A stretch of DNA of 64,000 bases from CAWBLP01 sp963721065 (GCA_963721065.1 CAVRHO010000005.1:496001-560000), one strand, 5' to 3'; shown: positions 15,496-24,481, numbered from the stretch's first letter. Numbers and translations are program-made. The notes: generated by a model not told the origin, from the letters alone.

Positions 15496-18400
15496 AACGA
15501 CTTGCACGGGGCAAAACACCTGCCCGCCTGCCTGCGGCAAGAAAGCCCCGCGATAAGCTTCCGACCCGTCGGCGCCCAATCCCCTTGTGGGAGCGGGTTG
15601 GGGGCAGGGGGCGTGCCATCCACTCCAGCAAGGCGACTTGCACGCACGACCCCTGCTCCCAACCCCCTCCCCCAACGAAAGGGGGAACCTGGCGGCTGTT
15701 GCACCATTTGCGCGCTGCCGCGCTTGGCCTGTGCCTGCTCCTTCTTCTGCCCTTGCCCGGCCTTGGTGCATCCCAGCCGCCGGAAATCAGGGTTCGCGCC
15801 GGAAATCACCAGGGCTTCGGCCGCCTTGTGTTCGATGTTCCGCCCGGCACCCACTATCGCGTGACGCGCACCGGCGACCGCATCGAGGTGCACTTCAATC
15901 CTGAGCATCCGGTGGCGAATGCACCCGCACTGCCAAGCAACGTTCGCGCCGTCAGCGGCGGTGACAAAGCGGTCGTGACGATCGCGCCCGGTGCTGCAAC
16001 ACATGCCATGCAACTGGGCAACCACGTCGTGCTGGACGTATTCGATCCGGTGCGTGTCCACGCACGGGAACTCAAACGTGTCCACGCACGGGAACTCAAA
16101 TCTGGTCCGGAACATTCCCTGCCGCCGCAGGGCACGACCCGGCCGACGGGAAACCGGGCCGGTCAGACGGCTGAAACACGGTCCGGTGCTTCACCCGCCA
16201 CCACACGCGGCCCCGGCAGCACAGCGACCGGCGAAACCCGCAGCGAGAAAGCGCCGCCCGGCGCGGAGCATCCCGATCGCGTCCAGGAGGCCCCGCCGAC
16301 CGATGCTCACCGCACGCCCCCCGGGGAACCCATCCGATTGCTGCCGGGCCCGGACAAGTCGCGAACACCGAAGATCCCGCACAACGCAAAACCGGCACCC
16401 TCCGGGAAAGCCGTGCCGTCGCACGGCGCAAAGCCACGATCCGAACCGCAAGCAGCAGGGGACCCGGGGTCGGCACCATCCAGCACCAGCTCCGGGCCCC
16501 TCCCCGCGTCAAGCGGCAAAACGAGCGAGGCGCATGTCGATCGTTCTGCAACACCGCACCCCACGGCCAAGGCCGTGTCACCGGCAGCCGACCACGGCAG
16601 TACCGCGCCCTCCCGGGCAGCGCCCCACGCCACTGGTTCCGGGGTCAGCCCGGGCCCCGGCGCCGGCTCCCATCTGACGGACACGGACGCGCCGCCCGTC
16701 GTCAGTGACGAACCAGCCACGCCGGTCGGCTCGATGGGCCTGGTGGCCACGATCGTGCCGCCACCGTCCGGCACCCGGGGATCCGCCTTCGCAGTCCCCT
16801 TCACGGCCGACGTTGGCGCCGCAGCCTTCCGGCTTGGGACCATCGACTACGTGGTGTTCGACCAGCGCCGCCCGCTCGACCTGAGCGCCCTGCGGCGCAA
16901 CGGAGTGTTCTGGAAAACCAGCGTGCACCTGCTGCCGGCGGCCACACTGCTGCAACTGCGGCTGCCGCCGGGGATGACAATCGCGCTGCATCCCAGGCTG
17001 CAGGGCTGGACCGTCGCCGCACTGTTCGCGCAGCCGCCACCCCCGCCGTCGCGGCCGATCAGCACCCGCCCGGCCGGTCCCCGGTTGTTGTTGCCCGCCA
17101 TGGCACCCGGCAAGGTGGTCACCATCGTGGATCCGCAGACCGGTGCCAGGCTGCTGGTGGGAACCCAGCGCCAACCGGGGCAGCGCATCGCGATCCGCCG
17201 CAGCGCGCCGCAGTTCGCCCTGCTGCCCAGTTGGCAGGGCGTGCCGGTCGAGGCACTGTCGGATCACCTGACACTGCGGGCGACCCCGAAAGGGTTCGTT
17301 CTCGGGGCGGATCCGGGCCGGCTGTCCCTCTCACCGCTCGACGGCGACTCGCTGCCCGATGCGGCCGTCCTGACGAAGCGCTTCAGCTTCCCGGAAGGGC
17401 CAACGGCAACGCTGCGGCGGAAGATCAACGCCCGGCTGGTCGCGGCGGCCTCGGCTCCGGAGCGGAGGCGCGGCGCGACATACCGGTCCGTCGCACGCAA
17501 CATGCTGTCGATCGGCCTTGCCCCGGAGGCGGAGTCCCTGCTGCACATGGTAATGCGGGACGATCGGCGGCTGGCGGCCTCGGCGAACACTGCGGGACTG
17601 GCGGCGATCGCCGCCCTGATGGCCGATCGTCCGAAGCAGGCTGCCGGACTGGACGATGCGCAACTGACCGGCAGTGATGAGATCGCCTTCTGGCGGGCGG
17701 TGCAGCGGGCCATGCGCGACGACACGTCACCCCAGGCCGCCGCCGGCTTCGCCGTCACGGTGCCGCTGGCCCTGCACTATCCCGCGGCCATGCGAAGGAA
17801 GCTGCTGCCGCTGGCGGTGGAAACCATGTTGCGTGGCGGGCAGGAGCAGGCGGCCCAGGCCTTCCTCGCGCGCTGCAAGGACGAGCCCGAACTGGCCCTG
17901 GCCCGCGCCATGGCACAGGAAGCCGCCGGCAAGGTGGACGCTGCGCTGGCCGGCTATGACCGGCTGGCCCGCAGTCCCGACCAGAAAGCGAGCGCCCTGG
18001 CCGCGGTCAGGGCGGTGGAACTGCGGCTGAGGCTCAGCCGCATCTCGGTGAAGCATGCGGCCGACGCGCTGGACCGGCTGCTCTATGCCTGGCGCGGCGA
18101 TCGCCACGAGCTGGCCCTGCGCGAGGAGCTGGCGAAGCTGCGGGCCGAGAACGGCCAGTGGCGCACCGCGCTGAACGTGCTGCGCACGACCGGACGCGAC
18201 TTCCCCGGCCAGAAGGTGGCGATCAAGGCGCGGATGAGAGGGATGTTCACCGCACTGCTGCGCGGGGGGGCGATCGACCGGCTGTCGTCGCTCGCGCTTG
18301 TGGCGCTGGTGGATGAAAACACCGACCTGCTGCCGAACTCCGCCGAGGGCGAGAAGCTGCAGGCGCACCTGGCCGACCGGCTGGTGGCGCTGGACCTGCC

Positions 18401-19031
18401 GGAGCGGGCCGAACCCGTGCTGCAAAAGCTGATGGGGGCGGCGCAGACCCCGGCAGCGCGGGCCGGCTTCGGTGCGCGACTGGCGGAGGTGCGGCTGCAT
18501 GAGGGCGATGCGCGGGGTGCGTTGCAGGCCCTGATCGCCTCCGCCGCCTCGGGCCTGCCCGCCACCCTGGAGGAACGCCGGCTGCTGCTGTTCGCCACGG
18601 CCAAGGGGCGCCAGGGCGATGTTTCCGCTGCCCTGGCGGCGATCGCGCCTCTGCACAGTGCCGCCGCCCTGGAAACGAAGGCCGACATCATGGAGCAGGC
18701 ACAGAACTGGCCCGGTGCCGATCAGGCGCTGACCGAATATGTCGGGAAGATCGTGCCTGAGTCCGGCGCCCTGAATGACCAGCAGCAACATGCCCTGCTG
18801 CGTCTTGCCACGGCGGCCGCGCGTGCCGGCGACAACGCCACGCTGGCTCGGCTGAACCAGCGTGATTCGGCGCGCATGGGCAGCGGTCCGCTCGCGGACA
18901 TGTTCCACCTGCTGACCGCGCCGCCGGTGCGCAGTGCGGCAGATCTGCAACGCGCCCAGCAGGAGGTCGGGCTGGCGCGCGCATTGCCGGCGGATCTGAA
19001 GGCCTTGCACCCGACACGCGCGATCCCCTGA
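15492..19031 (+). CDS. Large AMIN-like / TPR-like periplasmic protein of the motility block
   Basis: An open frame of 1179 codons, its ATG overlapping the cheZ stop. The true start is uncertain: residues 1-69 encode a palindromic repeat, and a good signal peptide (LHHLRAAALGLCLLLLLPLP) begins at TTG 15699. Then come an AMIN-like beta domain (about 95-190, GFGRLVFDVPPGTHYRV), a Pro/Ser/Thr-rich linker of about 220 residues, a second beta-rich segment, and from about residue 640 an alpha-helical region resembling tetratricopeptide repeats (LHMVMRDDRRLAASANTAGL). AMIN domains bind peptidoglycan or guide envelope complexes, so an envelope or flagellar assembly role is plausible but not shown. Confidence 0.75.
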   Translation: MKRLARGKTPARLPAARKPRDKLPTRRRPIPLWERVGGRGRAIHSSKATCTHDPCSQPPPPTKGGTWRLLHHLRAAALGLCLLLLLPLPGLGASQPPEIRVRAGNHQGFGRLVFDVPPGTHYRVTRTGDRIEVHFNPEHPVANAPALPSNVRAVSGGDKAVVTIAPGAATHAMQLGNHVVLDVFDPVRVHARELKRVHARELKSGPEHSLPPQGTTRPTGNRAGQTAETRSGASPATTRGPGSTATGETRSEKAPPGAEHPDRVQEAPPTDAHRTPPGEPIRLLPGPDKSRTPKIPHNAKPAPSGKAVPSHGAKPRSEPQAAGDPGSAPSSTSSGPLPASSGKTSEAHVDRSATPHPTAKAVSPAADHGSTAPSRAAPHATGSGVSPGPGAGSHLTDTDAPPVVSDEPATPVGSMGLVATIVPPPSGTRGSAFAVPFTADVGAAAFRLGTIDYVVFDQRRPLDLSALRRNGVFWKTSVHLLPAATLLQLRLPPGMTIALHPRLQGWTVAALFAQPPPPPSRPISTRPAGPRLLLPAMAPGKVVTIVDPQTGARLLVGTQRQPGQRIAIRRSAPQFALLPSWQGVPVEALSDHLTLRATPKGFVLGADPGRLSLSPLDGDSLPDAAVLTKRFSFPEGPTATLRRKINARLVAAASAPERRRGATYRSVARNMLSIGLAPEAESLLHMVMRDDRRLAASANTAGLAAIAALMADRPKQAAGLDDAQLTGSDEIAFWRAVQRAMRDDTSPQAAAGFAVTVPLALHYPAAMRRKLLPLAVETMLRGGQEQAAQAFLARCKDEPELALARAMAQEAAGKVDAALAGYDRLARSPDQKASALAAVRAVELRLRLSRISVKHAADALDRLLYAWRGDRHELALREELAKLRAENGQWRTALNVLRTTGRDFPGQKVAIKARMRGMFTALLRGGAIDRLSSLALVALVDENTDLLPNSAEGEKLQAHLADRLVALDLPERAEPVLQKLMGAAQTPAARAGFGARLAEVRLHEGDARGALQALIASAASGLPATLEERRLLLFATAKGRQGDVSAALAAIAPLHSAAALETKADIMEQAQNWPGADQALTEYVGKIVPESGALNDQQQHALLRLATAAARAGDNATLARLNQRDSARMGSGPLADMFHLLTAPPVRSAADLQRAQQEVGLARALPADLKALHPTRAIP
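15594..15671. repeat. G-run/C-run inverted repeat within the N-terminal part of the ORF
   Basis: GGGTTGGGGGCAGGGG at about 15594-15609 is matched by CCCCTGCTCCCAACCC at about 15651-15666 (one mismatch), followed by CCTCCCCC and AAAGGGGG. The element lies between the cheZ stop and the likely real start of the AMIN protein gene at 15699. Confidence 0.7.
16053..16100 (+). repeat. 24-bp perfect tandem duplication in coding sequence
   Basis: CGTGTCCACGCACGGGAACT plus CAAA is present twice without change (16053-16076, 16077-16100), encoding RVHARELK twice at the start of the low-complexity linker of the AMIN/TPR-like protein. Confidence 0.9.
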
Positions 19032-19178
19032 ATTTCTTCGCCCGCCGCGCGGAAATGCCCTTGCACCGCGTGCCCCGTTTGACCATGTTCCGCGTCCTTG
19101 GCCCCAGGGGACGCCGCGCGGGCTCTTTTTTCGCGCGTACCGTCCAACAGGCCGTCTGCTGGTAGGAAGGGGAACTCG

Positions 19179-19640
19179 ATGGACGCTTTCACGCCATCGC
19201 TCAATCCACTGGGGATGGTCTCGGATGATCCGAGCAGCAACCAGGAACATCAAGGGCCGGACGCCCAGAAGGATTACTTCGTCGAGAAGGACGGGGTGAA
19301 ATTTGCCGGCACGCATCTGCTGCTGGATTTGTGGGGTGCGTCCAACCTGGCGGATCCGGACCTGATCGATCGTGCGTTGCGCGACGGGGCAGAGGCGGCC
19401 GGGGCAACGATCCTGCACAGCCACTTCCATCATTTCGGTCCCGGTGAGGGCGTCAGCGGCGTGCTGGTGCTGGCGGAGAGTCACATCTCCATCCACACCT
19501 GGCCCGAGCGCGATTTCGCTGCGGTGGACATCTTCATGTGCGGCGCGTGCAATCCGTATGAGGCGCTGCCGGTGCTGAAGGCGGCGTTCAAGCCGGGTTC
19601 CGTGATGCTGGCGGAACAGCGGCGCGGACTGATCGCGTAA
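19179..19640 (+). CDS. speD: S-adenosylmethionine decarboxylase proenzyme
   Basis: A 153-residue bacterial AdoMetDC. The self-cleavage site lies in VLAESHISIHTWPE: the Ser after Glu becomes the pyruvoyl cofactor. HSHFHHFGPGEGVSGVLVL and VDIFMCGACNPYEAL contain the proton-donor His and Cys. It makes decarboxylated AdoMet for spermidine synthesis and pairs with speE 70 bp downstream. I chose ATG 19179 (GGAAGGGGA just upstream); its N-terminus is about 25 residues longer than minimal homologues (MDAFTPSLNPLGMVSD...). Confidence 0.95.
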   Translation: MDAFTPSLNPLGMVSDDPSSNQEHQGPDAQKDYFVEKDGVKFAGTHLLLDLWGASNLADPDLIDRALRDGAEAAGATILHSHFHHFGPGEGVSGVLVLAESHISIHTWPERDFAAVDIFMCGACNPYEALPVLKAAFKPGSVMLAEQRRGLIA

Positions 19641-19662
19641 TCCAATCTTCGGTTGCGCATGT

Positions 19663-19690
19663 CACGGCCCGGGCGCAGGTCCGGGCCGTG
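19663..19690 (+). other. Perfect hairpin between speD and speE
   Basis: CACGGCCCGG at 19663-19672 and CCGGGCCGTG at 19681-19690 form a perfect 10-bp stem with an 8-nt loop, 20 bp before the speE start. No T-run follows, so it may be an mRNA-processing or attenuation element rather than a simple terminator. Confidence 0.6.
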
Positions 19691-19710
19691 CTGCTGCATG
19701 GAGACCCACG

Positions 19711-20577
19711 ATGGCGACCGATACGTGGCTCAATGAGACGCTGTACCCGGACTGGGGGCAGCGCTTCCTGGTAAAGCGTGAACTGGCGCGGGTGCAAAGC
19801 GCGTTCCAGGATATCGCGATTTTCGAAAGCACCTCCCACGGGCGGGTGATGGTGCTGGACGGCGTCATCCAGATCACCGAGGCGGATGAGTTCGTCTATC
19901 AGGAAATGCTGGCGCATGTGCCGCTGCTGGCGCACGGCAGCGCGAAGAACGTGCTGATCATCGGTGCGGGTGACGGCGGCGTGCTTCGCCGCGTGCTGCA
20001 GCACCGCACCGTGCAGCGCGCAGTGATGGTGGAAATCGACGGCGAGGTGATCCGCCTGTCGAAGGAATTCCTGCCGAACATCGCCGGTGACGCCTGGAAC
20101 GATCCGCGCGCCGAGGTGATCGTGGGCGACGGCATCGACTACGTGAAGAAGGCGCCGGATGCCGCGTTCGACGCGATCATCGTGGATTCCACGGATCCGA
20201 TCGGCGTGGGCGAGGTGCTGTTCACCGACGACTTCTACCAGAACTGCGCACGCATCCTTGGCCCGCGCGGGCTGATCGTGAACCAGTGCGGCGTGCCGTT
20301 CATGCAGGCCGACGAACTGCGCGAAACGAGCGCTCGGCGGCGGCGCTTCTTCCCGCATGTGGCGGCGTATGTGGCGGCGGTGCCGACCTATGTCGGTGGT
20401 TTCATGACGCTGGGATTCGCGGCGAAGGACGCGTCGGTGCTGAATGTGCCGGTGGAGGAGATCCGCGCGCGGGCGCAGGCGGCGGGGATTCTTGGCGGCA
20501 CGCGCTACTGGACCCCGGAGGTGCATGTCGGCGCGTTCCACCTGCCGCCGTATATCGCACAGCATCTCCCGAAGTAG
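19711..20577 (+). CDS. speE: Spermidine synthase (polyamine aminopropyltransferase)
   Basis: A 288-residue class I aminopropyltransferase that transfers the aminopropyl group of decarboxylated AdoMet to putrescine. Landmarks: GRVMVLDGVIQITEADEFVYQEML at the start, the nucleotide-binding loop IIGAGDGGVLRRVLQH, VEIDGEVIRLSKEFLP, and the DSTDPIGVGEVLFTDDFY active-site segment containing the catalytic Asp. Length is normal. The gene follows speD in the same direction, so the pair is a complete spermidine module given putrescine from elsewhere. Confidence 0.96.
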   Translation: MATDTWLNETLYPDWGQRFLVKRELARVQSAFQDIAIFESTSHGRVMVLDGVIQITEADEFVYQEMLAHVPLLAHGSAKNVLIIGAGDGGVLRRVLQHRTVQRAVMVEIDGEVIRLSKEFLPNIAGDAWNDPRAEVIVGDGIDYVKKAPDAAFDAIIVDSTDPIGVGEVLFTDDFYQNCARILGPRGLIVNQCGVPFMQADELRETSARRRRFFPHVAAYVAAVPTYVGGFMTLGFAAKDASVLNVPVEEIRARAQAAGILGGTRYWTPEVHVGAFHLPPYIAQHLPK

Positions 20578-20660
20578 GCTGCGGCCCTGCGGGTCGGAGC
20601 AGATAGTGGTGAGGCGAGGGCGTTTCCATCCCTGGATGGAATCATCCAGTCCTTGCCGAG

Positions 20661-20768
20661 TCATGGCCGGGCTTGACCCAGCCATCTACCCGAGTTGACC
20701 CGGCGTCCTTGGTGCTGTGGCGACCCGATCGTTCGGGGGTAGATGGCCGGGTCAAGCCCGGCCATGAC
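20661..20768. repeat. Dispersed palindromic repeat, copy B
   Basis: Left arm TCATGGCCGGGCTTGACCCA at 20661 and right arm GGGTAGATGGCCGGGTCAAG, ending CATGAC at 20768, are inverted copies around a core containing CGACCCGATCGTT. Same family as copies A, C and E. Confidence 0.85.
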
Positions 20769-21078
20769 TCCAATGAGCGTGGTGGCTTCGATATCCGCCG
20801 TGCCTGCGATATCCGCCGTGCCTGCGATATCCGTTGTAACCACGATATCCGCCGTGCCTTCGGTAGGCGTCGTGACCGCGATATCCGTCGTCCTTTCGAT
20901 AGGGGCCGTGACTGCGATATCCGTCGTCCTTTCGATAGGCGCCGTGACTGGATCGCGATGATCCGTCGTGACTGGGATGGCCGCCGTGCCTCCGATTGGC
21001 GTCGTGCCGCGATAGTCGCGATCGCGATGCACGCCATGGCGCCGACGAGGTGCTCGACCGGCCGCGTCGGCGAGGCAC
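20752..21078 (-). CDS. Possible His/Gly/Tyr-rich low-complexity protein
   Basis: A 108-codon minus-strand frame rich in His, Gly, Tyr and Arg (HGGYRRHGGYRSHHAHWSHG at the end, YRKDDGYRSHGPYRKDDGYR in the middle). The composition resembles small secreted H/G/Y-rich proteins, unlike antisense noise. A signal-peptide-like stretch, GAMACIAIATIAA, lies just upstream in another frame, so a frame error may separate them. The ORF ends inside palindromic copy B and follows the CoA transferase gene by 13 bp. The start codon is uncertain. Confidence 0.35.
   Translation of the reverse strand: MPRRRGRSSTSSAPWRASRSRLSRHDANRRHGGHPSHDGSSRSSHGAYRKDDGYRSHGPYRKDDGYRGHDAYRRHGGYRGYNGYRRHGGYRRHGGYRSHHAHWSHGRA
20779..21008. 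repeat. 18-bp tandem array, about twelve units
   Basis: Units resembling GCGATATCCGCCGTGCCT run head to tail from about 20779 to 21008, with a 36-bp higher-order unit (GCGATATCCGTCGTCCTTTC...) duplicated almost exactly at about 20877-20948. The 18-bp period keeps the frame of the His/Gly/Tyr-rich ORF on the minus strand, one unit giving six residues such as HGGYRR. Confidence 0.85.
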
Positions 21079-21091
21079 AAGCGGTGGCTCG

Positions 21092-22279
21092 TCAGATCAC
21101 GCCCTCGGCCCGTAGCGCGGCGATGCGATCGTCCGCGTAGCCGATCTCCCGCAGCACCGCGTCGGTGTCCGCCCCCAGCGCCGCAGCGGGGGCGCGCGGC
21201 ATGTCCTCGCCCGGGAAGCGGAAGGCCGGCGGGACCATGCGGAAGTCCGGCCGGGAGGGATGCGGATAGGACCACACCCGGTCTTCCTGCCGCACGAACG
21301 CCGACGTCAGCGCACGTTCCACATCGTGCACCGGCGCGGCGGGTACGGCGCCGGCGAAGTGCTCCAGCCAGGCATCCGTGCTGCGTGCCATCAGCGCTTC
21401 GTCCAGCAACTCGGTCAGCAGCGCACGATGGTCCAGCCGTGCGGCGAAGGAGCAGAAGCGCGGGTCTTCGGACCATTCGGGCCGGCCGATCTTCTCGCAC
21501 AGCACCGGCCAGAACTTCTGCTTGTTGCACATGATGAAGATCCAGCCATCCGCGGTGCGATACAACTGGCTGGGAGTCAGCGACGGATGGGACCCGCGCG
21601 GTTCCCGCCCCTGCACGCGGCCCTCGTTGAGGAACCACGCGCCGACATAGTTCAGGTTCGACAACGCCGTATCGAACAGACTGACATCCACATCACGCCC
21701 CGTCCCGGTAGCGCGCGCCGACAGGATGCCGCCCAGCAGCGCCGTCGCGGCATAGACGCCCGCCATCAGGTCGATCACCGACAGGCCGAACCGCGCCGGC
21801 GGCGAATCAGGCTCCCCCGTCAGCGACAGATACCCGGCCTCCGCCTGCATCAGGTAGTCGTAGCCCGGCCAGTTGGCGCGGCTGCCGGTGCGGCCATACG
21901 CCGACAGGTGCGCGCAGACGATGCGCGGGTTCGCGGCCTTCAGCGCGTCATACGTCACGCCCAGCCGCGCCGGCTGGTCGCCGCGCAGATTGTCCAGCAC
22001 CCCATCGGCATGCGCCGCCAGGTCCCGCAGCACCTGCTGCCCACCCGGCGCCCGCAGGTTCAGCGTGACCGACCGCTTGTTGCGGTTGAACGCCTGGAAG
22101 AAGTGGCTGTCGTTCTCCCCCAGGAAATACGGCCCGATCGAGCGGCTGACATCGCCGCCTTCCGCCGGGTTCTCGATCTTGATCACCGCGGCGCCCATGT
22201 CGGCAAGCTGCATGGAGCCGAACGGGCCGGCGCCATACTGCTCCACCGCCAGGATGCGCACACCGGACAGCGGCAGCAT
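21092..22279 (-). CDS. CaiB/BaiF family (family III) CoA transferase
   Basis: A second family III CoA transferase, 395 aa. It starts LSGVRILAVEQYGAGPFGSMQ, continues ADMGAAVIKIENP and NKRSVTLNL, and has the candidate catalytic Asp in LSVIDLMAGVYAATALLGG. FNRNKRSVTLNLRAPGGQ and GYDYLMQAEAGYLSLTG are family-typical. The ATG (22279) overlaps the stop of the upstream acyl-CoA dehydrogenase by one base (TGATG), so the two are one operon, presumably activating and then oxidising the same acid. Substrate unknown. Confidence 0.93.
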   Translation of the reverse strand: MLPLSGVRILAVEQYGAGPFGSMQLADMGAAVIKIENPAEGGDVSRSIGPYFLGENDSHFFQAFNRNKRSVTLNLRAPGGQQVLRDLAAHADGVLDNLRGDQPARLGVTYDALKAANPRIVCAHLSAYGRTGSRANWPGYDYLMQAEAGYLSLTGEPDSPPARFGLSVIDLMAGVYAATALLGGILSARATGTGRDVDVSLFDTALSNLNYVGAWFLNEGRVQGREPRGSHPSLTPSQLYRTADGWIFIMCNKQKFWPVLCEKIGRPEWSEDPRFCSFAARLDHRALLTELLDEALMARSTDAWLEHFAGAVPAAPVHDVERALTSAFVRQEDRVWSYPHPSRPDFRMVPPAFRFPGEDMPRAPAAALGADTDAVLREIGYADDRIAALRAEGVI

Positions 22280-23422
22280 CAGGCGGGATTCCGCTGCACG
22301 AGCTGGCGGGCGATGATGATGCGCTGCAGCTCGTTGGTGCCCTCGCCGATCACCAGCAGCGGGGCGTCGCGGTACAGCCGCTCCACGATGAACTCCTTGG
22401 AGTAGCCGTAGCCGCCGTGCACGCGCATCGCCTCGGTGGCGTTTTCCAGCGCGGCTTCGGTGGCGAACAGCTTGGCCATGCCGGCTTCCATGTCGCAGCG
22501 CTGGCCGGTGTCGTACAGGTCGGCGGCGCGGCGGACCAGCAGGCGGGCGGCCTCGGTGCGGGTCGCCATGTCGGCCAGCTTGAGCTGGATCGCCTGGTGC
22601 TGCGCGATCGGCACGCCGAACGTCTTGCGCAACTGGGCGTAGCGCACCGACTCATCCAGCGCCGCCTGGGCGATGCCGACGCCGCGCGACGCGACGTTGA
22701 TGCGGCCGAGCTCCAGGCCGGACAGGGCGTGCTGCAGGCCGCGGCCCTCCACGCCGCCGACCAGGCGGTCCGCCGGGACGCGGTAGTTGTCGAACACCAG
22801 TTCCGCGCTGTCGATGCCCTTGTAGCCGAGCTTTTCCAGCTTGCGGGAGACGGTGAAGCCGGGGCCTTTTTCGGCGATCAGCATGCTCATGCCGCGGTGG
22901 CGCGGTTCGGCGTGCAGGTCGGTCTTCACCAGCAGGGCGAAGCAGGACCCGTAGATGCCGTTGCTGATCCAGGTCTTGGTGCCGTTCACCACGTAGTGGT
23001 CGCCGTCGCGCCGGGCGGTGACGCGGATGGCCTGCAGGTCGGTGCCGCAATCCGGTTCCGTCAGCGCCAGGCCGCCGCGGAGTTCGCCGGAGGCGAAGCG
23101 GGGGAGGAACGCGCGTTTCTGCGCCTCGGTGCCGTTGCGCTCGACGATCGCCGACATGATCAGGTGGGAGTTGAAGATGCCGGTCACCGACATCCACACC
23201 CGGGCGATGCGTTCCACGATCTGCGCGTAGGTGGCGCAGGGCAGGCCCAGGCCGCCGTAGTCGGCGCCGATGGTGGCGCCGAACAGGCCGAGTTCCTTCA
23301 TGCGGGCGACGATCGTGTCGGGGTAGGTGTCGCTGGCTTCCAGGGCGTGCGCGTGCGGGGCGACCTCGCGGGCAAGGAAGGCGTCGATCGAGTCGAGGAT
23401 CAGGGAGTCTCGGTTGCATCAT
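22279..23422 (-). CDS. Acyl-CoA dehydrogenase (N-terminal frame broken)
   Basis: An FAD-dependent acyl-CoA dehydrogenase. The open part from ATG 23301 gives 340 aa, about 40 short of the family. The missing N-terminus (DSLILDSIDAFLAREVAPHA...) reads in another frame from about 23411 back to 23302; fusing it to the ATGATG at 23417-23422 needs a one-base correction near 23405-23413. Conserved blocks: LTEPDCGTD, TWISNGIYGSCFALL (FAD site), RKTFGVPIAQHQAIQLKLADM and the C-terminal GEGTNELQRIII with the probable catalytic Glu. It overlaps the CoA transferase gene and probably supplies its pathway's first oxidation. Confidence 0.88.
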
Positions 23423-23430
23423 GCCGAACC

Positions 23431-23518
23431 TGGCTTGACCCGGCCATCCGCGCACTGCCGATCGGGTCGCGTTGCGATGCGACCCGATCATCCGCGGGAG
23501 GGTGGCCCGGTCAAGCCC
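23431..23518. repeat. Dispersed palindromic repeat, copy C (diverged)
   Basis: TGGCTTGACCCGGCCATCCG at 23431 and a matching arm GGTGGCCCGGTCAAGCC to 23518 enclose an inner palindrome GATCGGGTCGC...GCGACCCGATC. It sits immediately upstream of the acyl-CoA dehydrogenase start and shares the core of copies A, B and E. Confidence 0.75.
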
Positions 23519-23635
23519 TGCAGGCTTCAGGATCGCCGGCGGCAGGGGGTCGGCAGGCCAGGGGCGAATCGGAACGGCGGGGCCGGCCGCGGTCCGGTCC
23601 CGTTCATGCAGCGTGGATTATGGGTGCGCGCGCCG

Positions 23636-24481
23636 TCAGGGCGGGCCGGTGGCGGCGGCGTGGCGCTGGTGTCGCGGCGGCGGCTTGGGCTGCCGGCCGC
23701 GTGCGGCGCGGACGCGCGCGATGCGGCGCCGGCGGTGGTCGCGGCGGAGCGATCGGCTGCGGCGTGCGGGTGGCGGCGGACCGTGCGGGTCCGGCGCGAT
23801 GCTGGGTGCGGCCGGGTGGGAGGGTGCGGCGGTGCGCGGTTCAGCGGGCGCGTGGGGCGCTGGGGTGGGCGGCGGCGCCGGTGGTGCATCCGGCGCCGGC
23901 TGCGCTTCAGCGTGCGGGGCTTCGTCCGGCGGACCGGGCGGTGCTTCGTCCGGCGCGGGACGGCCGAGCGGCTCGGCCAGGCGCTGCCATAGCGTGCCGA
24001 ACAGCGCCTGGGCGTCGGGTTCGCCGAGCCCCTGCATGGTGGCAATGTGCTCGGCGAGCCCGGCCAGCAACAGCCGCACCACGTCCGGATCGCAGTCCTC
24101 GACCGGCGTGTTGAGCAGGGCGCAGGCTTCCGGGGTTAGTCCGGGATAGCGCTGTGGGGTGAAGGGCGTTTCGTCGTCCTGGGGGAACGCGGCTTGCGGC
24201 CACGCGGCCGAGGGCCGGCGGCGGCCGAACCAGCGTGCGGCCCAGGCGGGGCGGCGCGGCCTGGGGTTGGTGCCGCGGCTGGAGCTTGGGCGTTTGGCTG
24301 GGGTGGGCGGCGTCCGGGTTTCGGCCGCCGGAGCGGTGGAGGGCGATGCGGCGGGGCGGCGCCGGCGCGTGAGGGCGGCCATGGCGGTCCGCGCCATGCC
24401 GCCGAACCGGCGGGCGAGGCGCGCACCAACCCCTTGGTGGGGTTGGGTAGGAAGACCGGCCATGTCGTTCTGGTGGGGCAC
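23636..24481 (-). CDS. Hypothetical protein with conserved helical core and Pro-rich tail
   Basis: A 281-codon frame. The middle (about 110-180) is a clean folded segment: PFTPQRYPGLTPEACALLNT, PVEDCDPDVVRLLLAGLAEH, IATMQGLGEPDAQALFGTLW, QRLAEPLGRP. Similar segments occur in uncharacterised Acetobacteraceae proteins, by my recollection. The flanks are Arg/Pro/Ala-rich and low-complexity. The start could be GTG 24481 or the ATG six codons later. No function is assigned. Confidence 0.55.
   Translation of the reverse strand: MPHQNDMAGLPTQPHQGVGARLARRFGGMARTAMAALTRRRRPAASPSTAPAAETRTPPTPAKRPSSSRGTNPRPRRPAWAARWFGRRRPSAAWPQAAFPQDDETPFTPQRYPGLTPEACALLNTPVEDCDPDVVRLLLAGLAEHIATMQGLGEPDAQALFGTLWQRLAEPLGRPAPDEAPPGPPDEAPHAEAQPAPDAPPAPPPTPAPHAPAEPRTAAPSHPAAPSIAPDPHGPPPPARRSRSLRRDHRRRRIARVRAARGRQPKPPPRHQRHAAATGPP

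Noticed and set aside
17727..19496. 589-codon minus-strand ORF opposite the AMIN/TPR-like gene and speD
   Set aside because: Antisense frame with Gln/Arg/His-rich composition; it crosses speD, which is certain.
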